From Clostridiaceae bacterium UBA6110 (GTDB lineage: Bacteria; Bacillota; Clostridia; Clostridiales; Clostridiaceae), in NCBI GenBank assembly GCA_002428415.1, contig DIWI01000086.1:1-32696 (forward strand): 32,696 bases of DNA. Direction: 5' to 3'. The notes beneath the pieces are model-generated. The model made no database searches. It was not told where the DNA came from and worked only from the letters and a program-made list of their open reading frames with translations. Numbering within the stretch: position 1 is the first letter of the stretch; every line of letters begins with the position of its first letter. Shown here piece by piece: positions 1 to 7,133 of this stretch. The position numbers were made by a program, and so were the translations under genes.

Positions 1-29
1 AGAACCAGAAGTTCGACGGCAGAAGGTAG
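1..29 (+). CDS. 3' end of an unidentified upstream gene (partial)
   Basis: One forward frame is open from the window edge and reads NQKFDGRR before a TAG at 27-29. It ends eight bases before a strong intrinsic terminator, as expected for the last codons of a gene transcribed toward trpS. Only nine codons are visible, so the family cannot be named. The other two forward frames run into the terminator hairpin. Confidence 0.35.
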
Positions 30-36
30 TAAGCGG

Positions 37-64
37 AAACGGCCAGAATACTGGCCGTTTTTTT
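37..64 (+). terminator. intrinsic terminator of the gene upstream of trpS
   Basis: A perfect 10-bp stem, AAACGGCCAG paired with CTGGCCGTTT, has an AATA tetraloop and runs into seven T residues. It closes the transcription unit entering from the left and isolates trpS, which has its own promoter downstream. Confidence 0.9.
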
Positions 65-91
65 GTCGCCTTTTCCATGTTTTCTGTCATG

Positions 92-120
92 TTGTCTACA
101 GACTTAACAGGTGTTAATAT
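92..120 (+). promoter_or_regulatory. sigma-A-type promoter of trpS
   Basis: TTGTCT (92-97) and TAATAT (115-120) are 17 bp apart, with a TG dinucleotide one base before the -10 (extended -10). Predicted initiation near 127 gives a leader of about 35 nt, too short for a T-box. Confidence 0.65.
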
Positions 121-160
121 AGATTGGTAAGGAAAAGTAATTTTAAAATGGAGGCATCTC

Positions 161-1165
161 ATGGAAACAAGGAAGAAAAGGATCTTCAGCGGAGTAAAGC
201 CGTCGGGGGATCTTACTTTAGGAAACTATCTGGGGGCGATAAAGAACTGGGCTACGCTCCAGGAGGAATACGAATGCTTCTACAGCATCGTTGACCTGCA
301 TGCCATTACAGTAAAGCAGGAGCCTGCCGAACTCAGAAAGAGGACGCTTGAGATCCTTGCCATATACATAGCGTCAGGAATAGATCCGGAAAAGTGTACA
401 CTGTTCATCCAGTCCCACGTACCTGCGCATTCAGAGGCGTCCTGGCTTCTCACATGTATTACAAACATGGGCGAGCTTTCCAGGATGACCCAGTACAAGG
501 ACAAGACGGCGAAGGTCAAGGATAATGAAGCTATCAGCTCCGGTCTTTTCAACTATCCGGTGCTGATGACAGCTGACATACTCCTTTATCAGGCTGATGC
601 GGTACCAGTCGGAGTAGACCAGAAGCAGCATGTTGAGCTCGCAAGGGACATAGCCCAGAGGTTCAACAGCATGTACTCAGACACCTTCGTGCTGCCTGAT
701 GTTATAGTTCCTAAGGAAGCAGCAAAGATAATGGACCTTCAGGATCCTTCAAGGAAGATGTCAAAGTCGGATGACAACCCTAACTCCTTCATCCTGATAA
801 TGGACAAGCCTGAGGTAATAAGAAAGAAGATATCAAGGGCAGTCACTGATTCCATTGGAGTAGTCAACTATACCGACGAGCAGCCCGGAGTAAAGAATCT
901 GGTGAACATACTATGCGCACTGAAGGGCTACAAGCCTGATGAAGTTGTGGAAATGTTCAGGGGAAAGGGCTACGCTGACTTCAAGGCTGCAGTTGCAGAT
1001 GCACTGGTTGATGAATTCACACCTGTCCAGGCTAAGGTTAAGGAGCTCCTATCAGAGAAGTCAAAGCTTGAAGAGATCTACAAGAAGGGCGCCGAAAGGG
1101 CATCCTATGAAGCCCAGAAGACCCTAAGGAAGATGCAGAAGAAGATAGGCCTTGTCCCAAGATAG
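161..1165 (+). CDS. trpS: tryptophanyl-tRNA synthetase
   Basis: Class Ic aminoacyl-tRNA synthetase that activates tryptophan with ATP and charges tRNA-Trp in the cytoplasm. The class I HIGH-like signature is TLGNYLG (residues 19-25), preceded by the typical GVKPSGDLTLG N-terminus. The KMSKS loop is intact at residues 199-203 (RKMSKSDDNP). The 334-residue length is normal for bacterial TrpRS. The ATG follows TGGAGG (149-154) at good spacing. The gene is monocistronic, with its own promoter and a terminator in front. Unlike many Bacillota tRNA synthetase genes, it has no T-box, so this copy is probably constitutive. The family assignment is secure. Confidence 0.97.
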   Translation: METRKKRIFSGVKPSGDLTLGNYLGAIKNWATLQEEYECFYSIVDLHAITVKQEPAELRKRTLEILAIYIASGIDPEKCTLFIQSHVPAHSEASWLLTCITNMGELSRMTQYKDKTAKVKDNEAISSGLFNYPVLMTADILLYQADAVPVGVDQKQHVELARDIAQRFNSMYSDTFVLPDVIVPKEAAKIMDLQDPSRKMSKSDDNPNSFILIMDKPEVIRKKISRAVTDSIGVVNYTDEQPGVKNLVNILCALKGYKPDEVVEMFRGKGYADFKAAVADALVDEFTPVQAKVKELLSEKSKLEEIYKKGAERASYEAQKTLRKMQKKIGLVPR

Positions 1166-1215
1166 ATCGGGGCAGTCGCTTATCAGTCTTCGGCAAGCAA
1201 TACTATGAGAATATA

Positions 1216-1277
1216 ATGATGTGCACGACCAGTAAGAGGCATCCCGGTTTCAGGGTCCCTCTTACTGGCTTCATCAT
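1216..1277 (+). other. long hairpin in the trpS 3' region, without a U-tract
   Basis: A perfect 11-bp stem (CCAGTAAGAGG at 1229-1239 with CCTCTTACTGG at 1258-1268) has an 18-nt loop. An outer ATGATG/CATCAT pairing (1216-1221 with 1272-1277) extends it past an internal loop. No run of T follows in either direction, so it is not a standard intrinsic terminator. It may still define the trpS 3' end or stabilise the mRNA. Confidence 0.5.
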
Positions 1278-1363
1278 CCAATTCAAATTCAATTAGGACC
1301 CTTTTAATAATAAATGCGGGTTAGATAAAGTTTAGATAAATTCTTAAATAATAAATAATTTAC

Positions 1364-1392
1364 TTGAAAATCTAACAACATTATGATACTAT
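1364..1392 (+). promoter_or_regulatory. promoter of the T-box/threonine dehydratase transcript
   Basis: TTGAAA (1364-1369) and TACTAT (1387-1392) are 17 bp apart, with an extended -10 TG at 1384-1385. Transcription would start near 1399, just upstream of the T-box leader. The surrounding 1280-1400 stretch is very AT-rich. Confidence 0.6.
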
Positions 1393-1429
1393 TCATAACA
1401 ATATATCAATATTAACATCGCTATGATAG

Positions 1430-1667
1430 GAAAAGAGAAATCCAAACGATCGCTAAAGAGAGTCGGCACATGGTGAAAGTCGACGCGAGACGAGTTTTTT
1501 GAAATCATCCTGAGCTGGAATACCCAAAGCGTAATTTCGCAAGTAAGTGTCCCCGGTAGGCTCCGTTATGGGCCCGAAGCTTGATAGAGCTTTTGAGTGG
1601 CATTCGTGCAATTAAGGTGGTACCGCGGAATTATCCGTCCTTTCATATATGAGAGGACGGTTTTTAT
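1430..1667 (+). ncRNA. T-box riboswitch (isoleucine specifier) upstream of threonine dehydratase
   Basis: The canonical T-box sequence AAGGTGGTACCGCG lies at 1614-1627. The Stem I element AGAGAG (about 1457-1462) is followed by a GGTGAAA segment. The right side of the specifier loop reads GAA-ATC-ATC (1501-1509), so either plausible register gives an AUC isoleucine codon. The leader ends in an intrinsic terminator at 1635-1667. In this family, uncharged cognate tRNA pairs with the specifier and T-box bulge and favours the antiterminator, allowing readthrough. An isoleucine specifier fits a gene for the first committed step of isoleucine synthesis. The 5' boundary is approximate. Confidence 0.95.
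1635..1667 (+). terminator. regulated terminator of the T-box leader
   Basis: CCGTCCT pairs with AGGACGG across an AT-rich apical part, followed by TTTTTATTT. It competes with the antiterminator formed by the T-box sequence just upstream. Confidence 0.9.
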
Positions 1668-1751
1668 TTACAATAAATGCCCTCTCATGTTCTGTGCTTT
1701 TGGAGCGATTGAACAATAGTACCATTCATATATTAACTGGGAGGTTAGGAA

Positions 1752-2987
1752 ATGGAAATGCTTAACGAAAGAAAAAAGGTGAATTTTCAGGACTCAATGA
1801 ACTTTAATAAGGCAAGAGAAACCCTCAAGCCTGTAATCCGTGAAACACCTCTTATTTATAGTGAGGTCTTTAGTGATGAATGTGGCAACCATGTCTTCAT
1901 TAAGCCTGAAAACCTCCAGGTCACCGGTGCGTTCAAGATCCGTGGCGCTTATAATAAAATCGCGCAACTGACCGACATTGAAAAATCAAAGGGTGTCATT
2001 GCTTCGTCCGCAGGTAACCACGCACAGGGTGTGGCATTAGCAAGCAAGCTCCTGGGGGTAAGCGCTACCATCGTCATGCCAAAGACAACTCCTATCATCA
2101 AAGTTGAAGCTACCCGCAGCCACGGTGCCAATGTGGTGCTTGCAGGCGACTGCTACGATGAAGCCTACGAAGAAGCTATGAGAATACAGAAAGAGCAGGA
2201 CAGTATCTTTATCCATCCATTCGATGACCTGGGTGTTATAGAAGGCCAGGGAACTATAGGTGTGGAAATATACGAAGAGCTTAATGATGTTGATGTCGTA
2301 CTGGTTCCGATCGGCGGTGGTGGTCTGATAAGCGGAATCGCTCTGGCCATGAAAGCACTTAAGCCATCAATCAAGATCATTGGTGTCGAGCCTGAGGGAG
2401 CAATGGCCATGAAGTCATCGGTCAAGCAGGACAAGGTAGTTTGCCTGACCCATGTCGACACGATTGCTGATGGTGTTGCCGTTAAGCGGCCTGGTGACCT
2501 GACTTTTGAGATCATCCGTGAATATGTGGACGAGATCGTCACAGTCAGCGACCGTGAGATCATGGAGTCTTTCCTAATGATGCTCGAGAAGCACAAGCTG
2601 GTTGCAGAGAACTCAGGCGCAGTTTCTATCGCAGGACTTAAAAGGCTTCACATGTTCAACAAGAATGTCGTCTGCGTCGTCAGCGGAGGAAATATCGATG
2701 TGGTGACAGTTTCCACCATGATTAACAAAGGCCTTGTCTCACGTGGAAGACTCTTCTGCTTCAGCGTCGAGCTTCCTGATAAGCCTGGCGAACTACTCAG
2801 GATCTCAGAGGTCCTTGCAAGACTGAACGCAAATGTAATAGGCCTTGACCACAACCAATTCAAGAATACAGACCGCTTCATGAATGTGGAGCTTGAAGTG
2901 ACATGCGAGACAAGCGGTCATGCACATATCGAGGAGATTCAGTGTGAGCTCATGAGGATGGGCTACAAGGTCCGAAAAGTCTATTGA
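1752..2987 (+). CDS. ilvA: threonine dehydratase (threonine ammonia-lyase), PLP-dependent
   Basis: Deaminates L-threonine to 2-oxobutanoate and ammonia, the entry step of isoleucine synthesis. The PLP Schiff-base lysine is Lys62 in TGAFKIRGA. The substrate loop SSAGNHAQG lies at 85-93, and the glycine-rich phosphate-binding loop GGGGL at 188-192. A C-terminal ACT-like regulatory domain (about 330-411, beginning SVELPDKPGELL) resembles the medium-length family members and probably binds an amino acid effector. The start is ATG 1752, after GGGAGG (1739-1744). The isoleucine-type T-box argues for a biosynthetic rather than purely catabolic role. The 411-residue length and single ACT-like domain differ from the longer two-domain E. 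coli IlvA. Confidence 0.93.
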   Translation: MEMLNERKKVNFQDSMNFNKARETLKPVIRETPLIYSEVFSDECGNHVFIKPENLQVTGAFKIRGAYNKIAQLTDIEKSKGVIASSAGNHAQGVALASKLLGVSATIVMPKTTPIIKVEATRSHGANVVLAGDCYDEAYEEAMRIQKEQDSIFIHPFDDLGVIEGQGTIGVEIYEELNDVDVVLVPIGGGGLISGIALAMKALKPSIKIIGVEPEGAMAMKSSVKQDKVVCLTHVDTIADGVAVKRPGDLTFEIIREYVDEIVTVSDREIMESFLMMLEKHKLVAENSGAVSIAGLKRLHMFNKNVVCVVSGGNIDVVTVSTMINKGLVSRGRLFCFSVELPDKPGELLRISEVLARLNANVIGLDHNQFKNTDRFMNVELEVTCETSGHAHIEEIQCELMRMGYKVRKVY

Positions 2988-3029
2988 AGCATGATTATGG
3001 CTTAAAATACGGCTTTAACTTAATAGCAT

Positions 3030-3061
3030 AAGAAAGGAAGGCACGCTCGCCTTCCTTTCTT
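3030..3061. terminator. bidirectional terminator between ilvA and lemA
   Basis: A perfect 13-bp stem (3030-3042 with 3049-3061) has a six-base loop. The arms are purine-rich on one side and pyrimidine-rich on the other, so RNA from ilvA ends in CCUUCCUUUCUU. It separates two convergent genes, ilvA (+) and lemA (-). Confidence 0.75.
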
Positions 3062-3082
3062 GTTACTTGCTTATTAATCTAA

Positions 3083-3646
3083 TCAGAACTGTACCTTTGG
3101 AACTGCCTTCTCTTCTTCTGCAATCTTGAAAAGAGGCTCCTGCTTGAAGTTGAATATTCCAGCAAAGATGTTCTTCGGGAAGATCTCGATATCGGTATTG
3201 TACTTCATTACAGTGTCATTGTAGAACTGCCTTGAGTACCTGATCTTCTCTTCCGTATCCTTCAGGTCTGCCTGAAGGGACAGGAAGTTCTGGTCTGCCT
3301 TGAGCTGTGGATAAGCCTCAACGACCACCATCAGCCTCTGAAGAGCTGCAGTCATGCTGTTGTTGGCATCAGCCGCTTCCTGTACTGTCTTTGCGCTTAC
3401 AGCCTGATTCCTTGCCCTTACTACCTCTTCAAAGGTTCCCCTCTCATGGGCGGCATAGCCCTTGACTGTCTCTACAAGGTTGGGAATGAGGTCTGCCCTT
3501 GTCTTGAGCTGTACGTCTATCTGTGCCCAAGCGTTCCTTACCCTGTTTCTAAGCCTAATGAGGCCATTGTATACAGAAACAGCATACAGCAGGATAACGC
3601 CTATGATGCCCAATATTATCGGCAATGTCCAGCTTCCATTATTCAT
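3083..3646 (-). CDS. lemA: LemA family protein
   Basis: LemA-type protein with one N-terminal membrane helix (about residues 5-24, WTLPIILGIIGVILLYAVSV) and a helical cytoplasmic domain. It carries the family hallmark NRVRNAWAQIDVQLKTRADLIPNLV. The function of LemA proteins is poorly defined; many are encoded beside a DUF2207/YciQ membrane protein, as here. The longer reading frame starts at 3655, but that ATG touches the Shine-Dalgarno AGGAG (3656-3660). The ATG at 3646 is nine bases away and gives MNNGSWTLP, 187 aa. It is the last gene of a three-gene operon, 24 bp after the DUF2207 gene. Confidence 0.92.
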   Translation of the reverse strand: MNNGSWTLPIILGIIGVILLYAVSVYNGLIRLRNRVRNAWAQIDVQLKTRADLIPNLVETVKGYAAHERGTFEEVVRARNQAVSAKTVQEAADANNSMTAALQRLMVVVEAYPQLKADQNFLSLQADLKDTEEKIRYSRQFYNDTVMKYNTDIEIFPKNIFAGIFNFKQEPLFKIAEEEKAVPKVQF

Positions 3647-3670
3647 ACTTATCATCTCCTAATCATTATT

Positions 3671-5575
3671 CTAGAATGCTCCGCCGCCACCGCCGCCGCC
3701 ACCGCCGCCTGAGCTCCCTCCAGAGAAACCTCCTCCACCGCCGGAGCCGGAAGACATTGCGGAGGATGCGATATTGGCTGTATTGACGGCAGAAGCAACG
3801 CTTCTTACAGTATCACTTACCATATGGTTCATCATGTACATTGAATTGTAGCTTCCATATCCCCTCATATATGTGAGGTTCGGATCTGAAAGGTCTCTTT
3901 CACTGAAAACTCTAGGCAGCTGGTCTATGACCTCCTTTGCAACCCCCAGTGAAACCGCATATACGAGATAGTGCTCCCAGATGGTTATTGCAGGTATGTC
4001 AGCCTTTTCAAGGTTCGAGAAGTCCAGAAGGAACTTCTTGAAAGCTTCCCACATGGCCTTCTGCTCTGCTCCATACGGTGTAAGCTTCTTCCTGACTGAC
4101 TGGATACCCATGGATGTTATCAGAAGAAGACCTGATACACCTGCAGCTATCCCAAAGCCTGGTCCAAGCAGGAAGGTTGCCAGTCCACCGAGAATAAGGA
4201 GTCCGAAGCCTATCGCAATAAATGTACCGATTCCATTTGTCTTGTTGCCGGTATAGAAGCCTTGTGCCTCCCCTTCGTCGATAGCGTAGGCCTTGAACTT
4301 CTCGTAATCCTTTGCGAACTGTCTTGCAAAGGTCTTTTTCTTAGTCATCTTCTCAAGGTCGTCAATGTCCAGTCCTTCTCCCCCGCCTATCCTGTCTATG
4401 AACCATTCTGCAAGGAATGCTTCATGCGGGCGAAGCTCGTCTAATTTTTCTCTCTTCAGCCATTCAAGCCTGTAGACTTCATCAGTCGTCTTGAAAATCA
4501 GACCCTTCTCTGTTGTTGAGACAAGGGTGAGGCTGACCACCTTTTTCCTTGCAAGGTCCAAAAGTGTCGCCATGATGTCTTCAGGCTTTGAGCCTCCCTT
4601 CGTCATGAGATAGCTCATGACTGCAGGGGAATAATCACCTGGCAGCTCCCTGTAGTAGTCACCCTCGAACTGTGGCTTGACTTCCTTTGAAAATTTCAAG
4701 TTTCCGTAAGCTGTTGCTGCAAGACCGAATATTGTCGCCAATATGAAAATTGGATCCAGTGTTCCCTTAAGGTTCTTCAGGAAGTTTTCGCGTTCAAGCT
4801 TCTTAATGGCTTCTTCCCTCAGTTTGTTCGCATCGTCAGCTAACTTCTGTTCGTTCGTAAGTATTGCCGGCAGCTCATCCCTGTTGAAAGTGTTAGTGGA
4901 TCCCGGAACAAGCTTTGGTGGAAATATGGCTAATGTCTCTACAAATGTTCCCTGCACAAGAGGCACTGTAAAATCGAAGGTGCTGCTGTCCTTTATAGAG
5001 GATGTTCCTGTAAGAGGTCCATGGGCAAATACCTTAAGGTCATCTTTTGAAGCCCCTTCAGGGATCTTTATGGTTATACGCACATTCTCCAGCGGGACAG
5101 TCCAGTTGGCGTCTATTATCTTCCTGTTGAAGGTTGCTATGTCGTTAAATTTTTCAACCACATTCTTTAATGTGTAGCCATATATGAATGTCTTGGTATC
5201 TGACCCAGATTTCTCATATACCTTAAGCTTCATCAGATTTCCGGCTGTTGTCGCCTCATAGGTGTTTGCAGCTCCAGTACTTGCCACAGTGAAGGTCCTT
5301 TCGGAACCGTTTTGGGACACCCTGACCGTTACATCGCTTATTCCTGATGTCCTGGAAAAATCTATGTCCCTGAGTACTCCGTTGAAGGATCCTGAGAATG
5401 AATATTCTATGGCTTCAGTGACCTTAGCGTCTCCATTTTCTGTAATCTCAACCAGGACATCATACGATGTTATATCGTAGGTGCCGCTTGAGGCGTCAGC
5501 CTTAAAGACGGGCATAAGAAATAAAATCAGGAGCACCGCCATCCATATGGTCTTGCGGACAGATCTATTATCCAT
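3671..5575 (-). CDS. DUF2207 domain membrane protein with Gly-rich C-terminus
   Basis: A protein of about 634 aa. It has a signal peptide (IWMAVLLILFLMPVF, then ADA), an extracytoplasmic N-terminal domain typical of DUF2207 (YDVLVEITENGDAKVTEAIEYSF), a membrane helix near residue 275, and a cytoplasmic domain interrupted by a second hydrophobic hairpin (about 450-495). The very glycine-rich tail (GSGGGGGFSGGSS and onward to AF) is common in this family. Biochemical function is unknown. Association with LemA is recurrent and suggests a shared envelope role. The start chosen is ATG 5575, six bases after AGGAGG; the TTG at 5581 abuts the Shine-Dalgarno. That Shine-Dalgarno is encoded by the last codons of the HAD gene, so translation is probably coupled. 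Confidence 0.9.
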   Translation of the reverse strand: MDNRSVRKTIWMAVLLILFLMPVFKADASSGTYDITSYDVLVEITENGDAKVTEAIEYSFSGSFNGVLRDIDFSRTSGISDVTVRVSQNGSERTFTVASTGAANTYEATTAGNLMKLKVYEKSGSDTKTFIYGYTLKNVVEKFNDIATFNRKIIDANWTVPLENVRITIKIPEGASKDDLKVFAHGPLTGTSSIKDSSTFDFTVPLVQGTFVETLAIFPPKLVPGSTNTFNRDELPAILTNEQKLADDANKLREEAIKKLERENFLKNLKGTLDPIFILATIFGLAATAYGNLKFSKEVKPQFEGDYYRELPGDYSPAVMSYLMTKGGSKPEDIMATLLDLARKKVVSLTLVSTTEKGLIFKTTDEVYRLEWLKREKLDELRPHEAFLAEWFIDRIGGGEGLDIDDLEKMTKKKTFARQFAKDYEKFKAYAIDEGEAQGFYTGNKTNGIGTFIAIGFGLLILGGLATFLLGPGFGIAAGVSGLLLITSMGIQSVRKKLTPYGAEQKAMWEAFKKFLLDFSNLEKADIPAITIWEHYLVYAVSLGVAKEVIDQLPRVFSERDLSDPNLTYMRGYGSYNSMYMMNHMVSDTVRSVASAVNTANIASSAMSSGSGGGGGFSGGSSGGGGGGGGGGAF

Positions 5576-5577
5576 GT

Positions 5578-6405
5578 TCAACCTCCTTTGAATTCTTCCA
5601 TTCCGAGGTTCATAATCTTATTAAGTGCATATGCGACTCCATCTTCATCTTCAGTCCTTGTGATTAGCTTTGCTACTTTCTTAAGAGCATCGGTGGCATT
5701 TCCCATGGCTACGCCAACTCCCGAATACTTCACCATCTCATAGTCATTTTCCGAGTCCCCTATTGCCATCACCTCTTCGTTCCCAATTCCAAGCTCCCTT
5801 GCAAGTGCTGACAAGGCAGAATATTTGCTGAGCCCCTTGTCGAGGAATTCCAGGAAAAACGGTGCGGTCCTTACTATCGCATGCTTCTGCCTTATCGCTT
5901 CAGGGATCCTTCCAAGGTATCCCTCAAGGATATGCTCATAGTCAAGGAAAAGGACCTTCATTACTGTCGCATCGTCATCAATGGTTTCAGGGTCGCCTGT
6001 CACAAGCGGGATACCGTTGACTGTAGCTTCGAGTGTTGAATAAAAGTTCTCAACCGGAGTCATTGCATGGTCAGAAAAATGAATTATGCAGTTGGCTCCG
6101 ATTTCAGAGGCTGTCCTTGCAAGAATTTTAGCGTCCCTTCCGGACATACCCTGCTCGTATACCCTCTTTTTTGACTTCGCCTGGACTACCAGAGCGCCGT
6201 TGAATCCGATCAAAAATTCTTCGTCATTATAAAGTCCCAGCTCCTCTATATACTTCACAAGACCCTTTATTGGCCTTCCGCTGCAGAGGACTATCCTTGC
6301 ACCATTATCGCATGCCAGAGCGATGGCCTTCTTGTTCGCTTCACTTATCTCAAGCCTGCTGTTCAGCAGGGTCCCGTCCATATCAAGAGCCACTAGTCTA
6401 ACCAT
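5578..6405 (-). CDS. HAD superfamily phosphatase, Cof type
   Basis: Cof-type (IIB cap) haloacid dehalogenase-like hydrolase, probably acting on a small phosphorylated metabolite. Motif I is DMDGT (nucleophile Asp8, acid/base Asp10), motif II is VLCSGR, and motif IV is GDSENDYEM. The Cof signature GVGVAMGNA is present near the C-terminus. The start chosen is ATG 6405 (MVRLVALDMDGTLL), preceded by TGGAGG at six bases. The upstream in-frame ATG at 6426 has no Shine-Dalgarno. A TATAAT-like -10 lies at 6433-6438 on this strand, without a clear -35. It is the first gene of the operon with DUF2207 (two-base gap) and lemA. The substrate cannot be inferred. Confidence 0.9.
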   Translation of the reverse strand: MVRLVALDMDGTLLNSRLEISEANKKAIALACDNGARIVLCSGRPIKGLVKYIEELGLYNDEEFLIGFNGALVVQAKSKKRVYEQGMSGRDAKILARTASEIGANCIIHFSDHAMTPVENFYSTLEATVNGIPLVTGDPETIDDDATVMKVLFLDYEHILEGYLGRIPEAIRQKHAIVRTAPFFLEFLDKGLSKYSALSALARELGIGNEEVMAIGDSENDYEMVKYSGVGVAMGNATDALKKVAKLITRTEDEDGVAYALNKIMNLGMEEFKGG

Positions 6406-6585
6406 ATCCGACCTCCATTGCTTCATCTTTTAATTATATCATTATTTTGTTTCATTTATTTTCATAGCCACGTTAACAATGTTTGAACATGTGAAAATGC
6501 TATCTTAAAGTTTGCCTGCTCCAGCTTTTGTAGGTGCAGGGAAGCCCTCAGTATTCTCTGAATACCTGGAAATGATTTTCATCAC

Positions 6586-6614
6586 TTTACATTCGCGTAA
6601 TAAAGCAGTAGAAT
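6586..6614 (+). promoter_or_regulatory. promoter of the marR-MATE operon
   Basis: TTTACA (6586-6591) and TAGAAT (6609-6614) are 17 bp apart. Initiation near 6621 falls inside the palindrome at 6618-6637, which suits repression. Confidence 0.5.
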
Positions 6615-6617
6615 AAA

Positions 6618-6637
6618 ATAGTTCAATAGTGAACTAT
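6618..6637 (+). promoter_or_regulatory. palindromic MarR-type operator
   Basis: ATAGTTCA-ATAG-TGAACTAT has perfect 8-bp arms around a 4-bp centre, 22 bp before the regulator's start codon and overlapping the predicted transcription start. MarR proteins bind palindromes of this size, so autorepression is the simplest reading. Confidence 0.6.
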
Positions 6638-6659
6638 ATTTAGCATGGAGGAAATCGCC

Positions 6660-7133
6660 GTGAAGATAGATATCAGAGAAGACAATATTTTTATACTGTC
6701 CAGCTGGAAATTCAAGAAAATGTACGAAAAAGCTTTTTATCCGACAACAAAAGAACTCCAGTTAACTCAGGGAGAAATTGATGTTCTTCTTTTTTTATTC
6801 AATAATAAGCCTCTTGATACAGCTAAGGACATAGCCAAATATCGTTCAATATCAAAATCGATGGTCTCGAAGTCCTTGGATTCATTGATCAGCAAAGGCT
6901 ACCTTACAGGAGAGGCAGACTCATCTGATAAGAGGAGTATCCATCTCACAATATTGCAGGAGGCTGTTCCAAAGGTTGAAAAACTGGCTGAAGTGCAGAA
7001 GAGCATCCTAAGGTCCCTATTCTCTGATATTACGGAGGATGAATATGCTTTAATGAAGAAAATATTCAATAAGATAGATACGAACATTTCGAAACAGCTT
7101 GAAGAGAATGGAGGAAAACAAAAGTGGAAGTAA
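6660..7133 (+). CDS. MarR family transcriptional regulator
   Basis: A 157-residue winged helix-turn-helix protein of the MarR family. The DNA-binding part runs through TQGEIDVLLFLFNN, the recognition helix region SKSMVSKSLDSLISKGYL, and a beta-wing DSSDKRSIHLTI. N- and C-terminal helices form the usual dimerisation region. The GTG at 6660 lies eight bases after GGAGG (6647-6651); the in-frame ATG at 6645 overlaps that site and lacks its own. It overlaps the MATE transporter gene by 10 bp, so the two are co-transcribed and likely coupled. It probably represses its own operon through the palindrome upstream and is released by a toxic ligand that the transporter exports. The ligand is unknown. 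Confidence 0.88.
   Translation: MKIDIREDNIFILSSWKFKKMYEKAFYPTTKELQLTQGEIDVLLFLFNNKPLDTAKDIAKYRSISKSMVSKSLDSLISKGYLTGEADSSDKRSIHLTILQEAVPKVEKLAEVQKSILRSLFSDITEDEYALMKKIFNKIDTNISKQLEENGGKQKWK

Noticed and set aside
66..160. Possible T-box or attenuator before trpS
   Set aside because: There is no AAGGTGGTACCGCG-like motif, and the predicted leader of about 35 nt is too short.
3671..3760. GC-rich codon repeat as a simple-sequence expansion
   Set aside because: It encodes the glycine-rich tail normal for DUF2207 proteins and is in frame to the stop codon.
6515..6540. CCTGC-T-CC/GG-T-GCAGG imperfect hairpin in the HAD-marR intergenic region
   Set aside because: It lies upstream of both divergent promoters, so it would not be transcribed from them, and it has a mismatch; no role can be supported.
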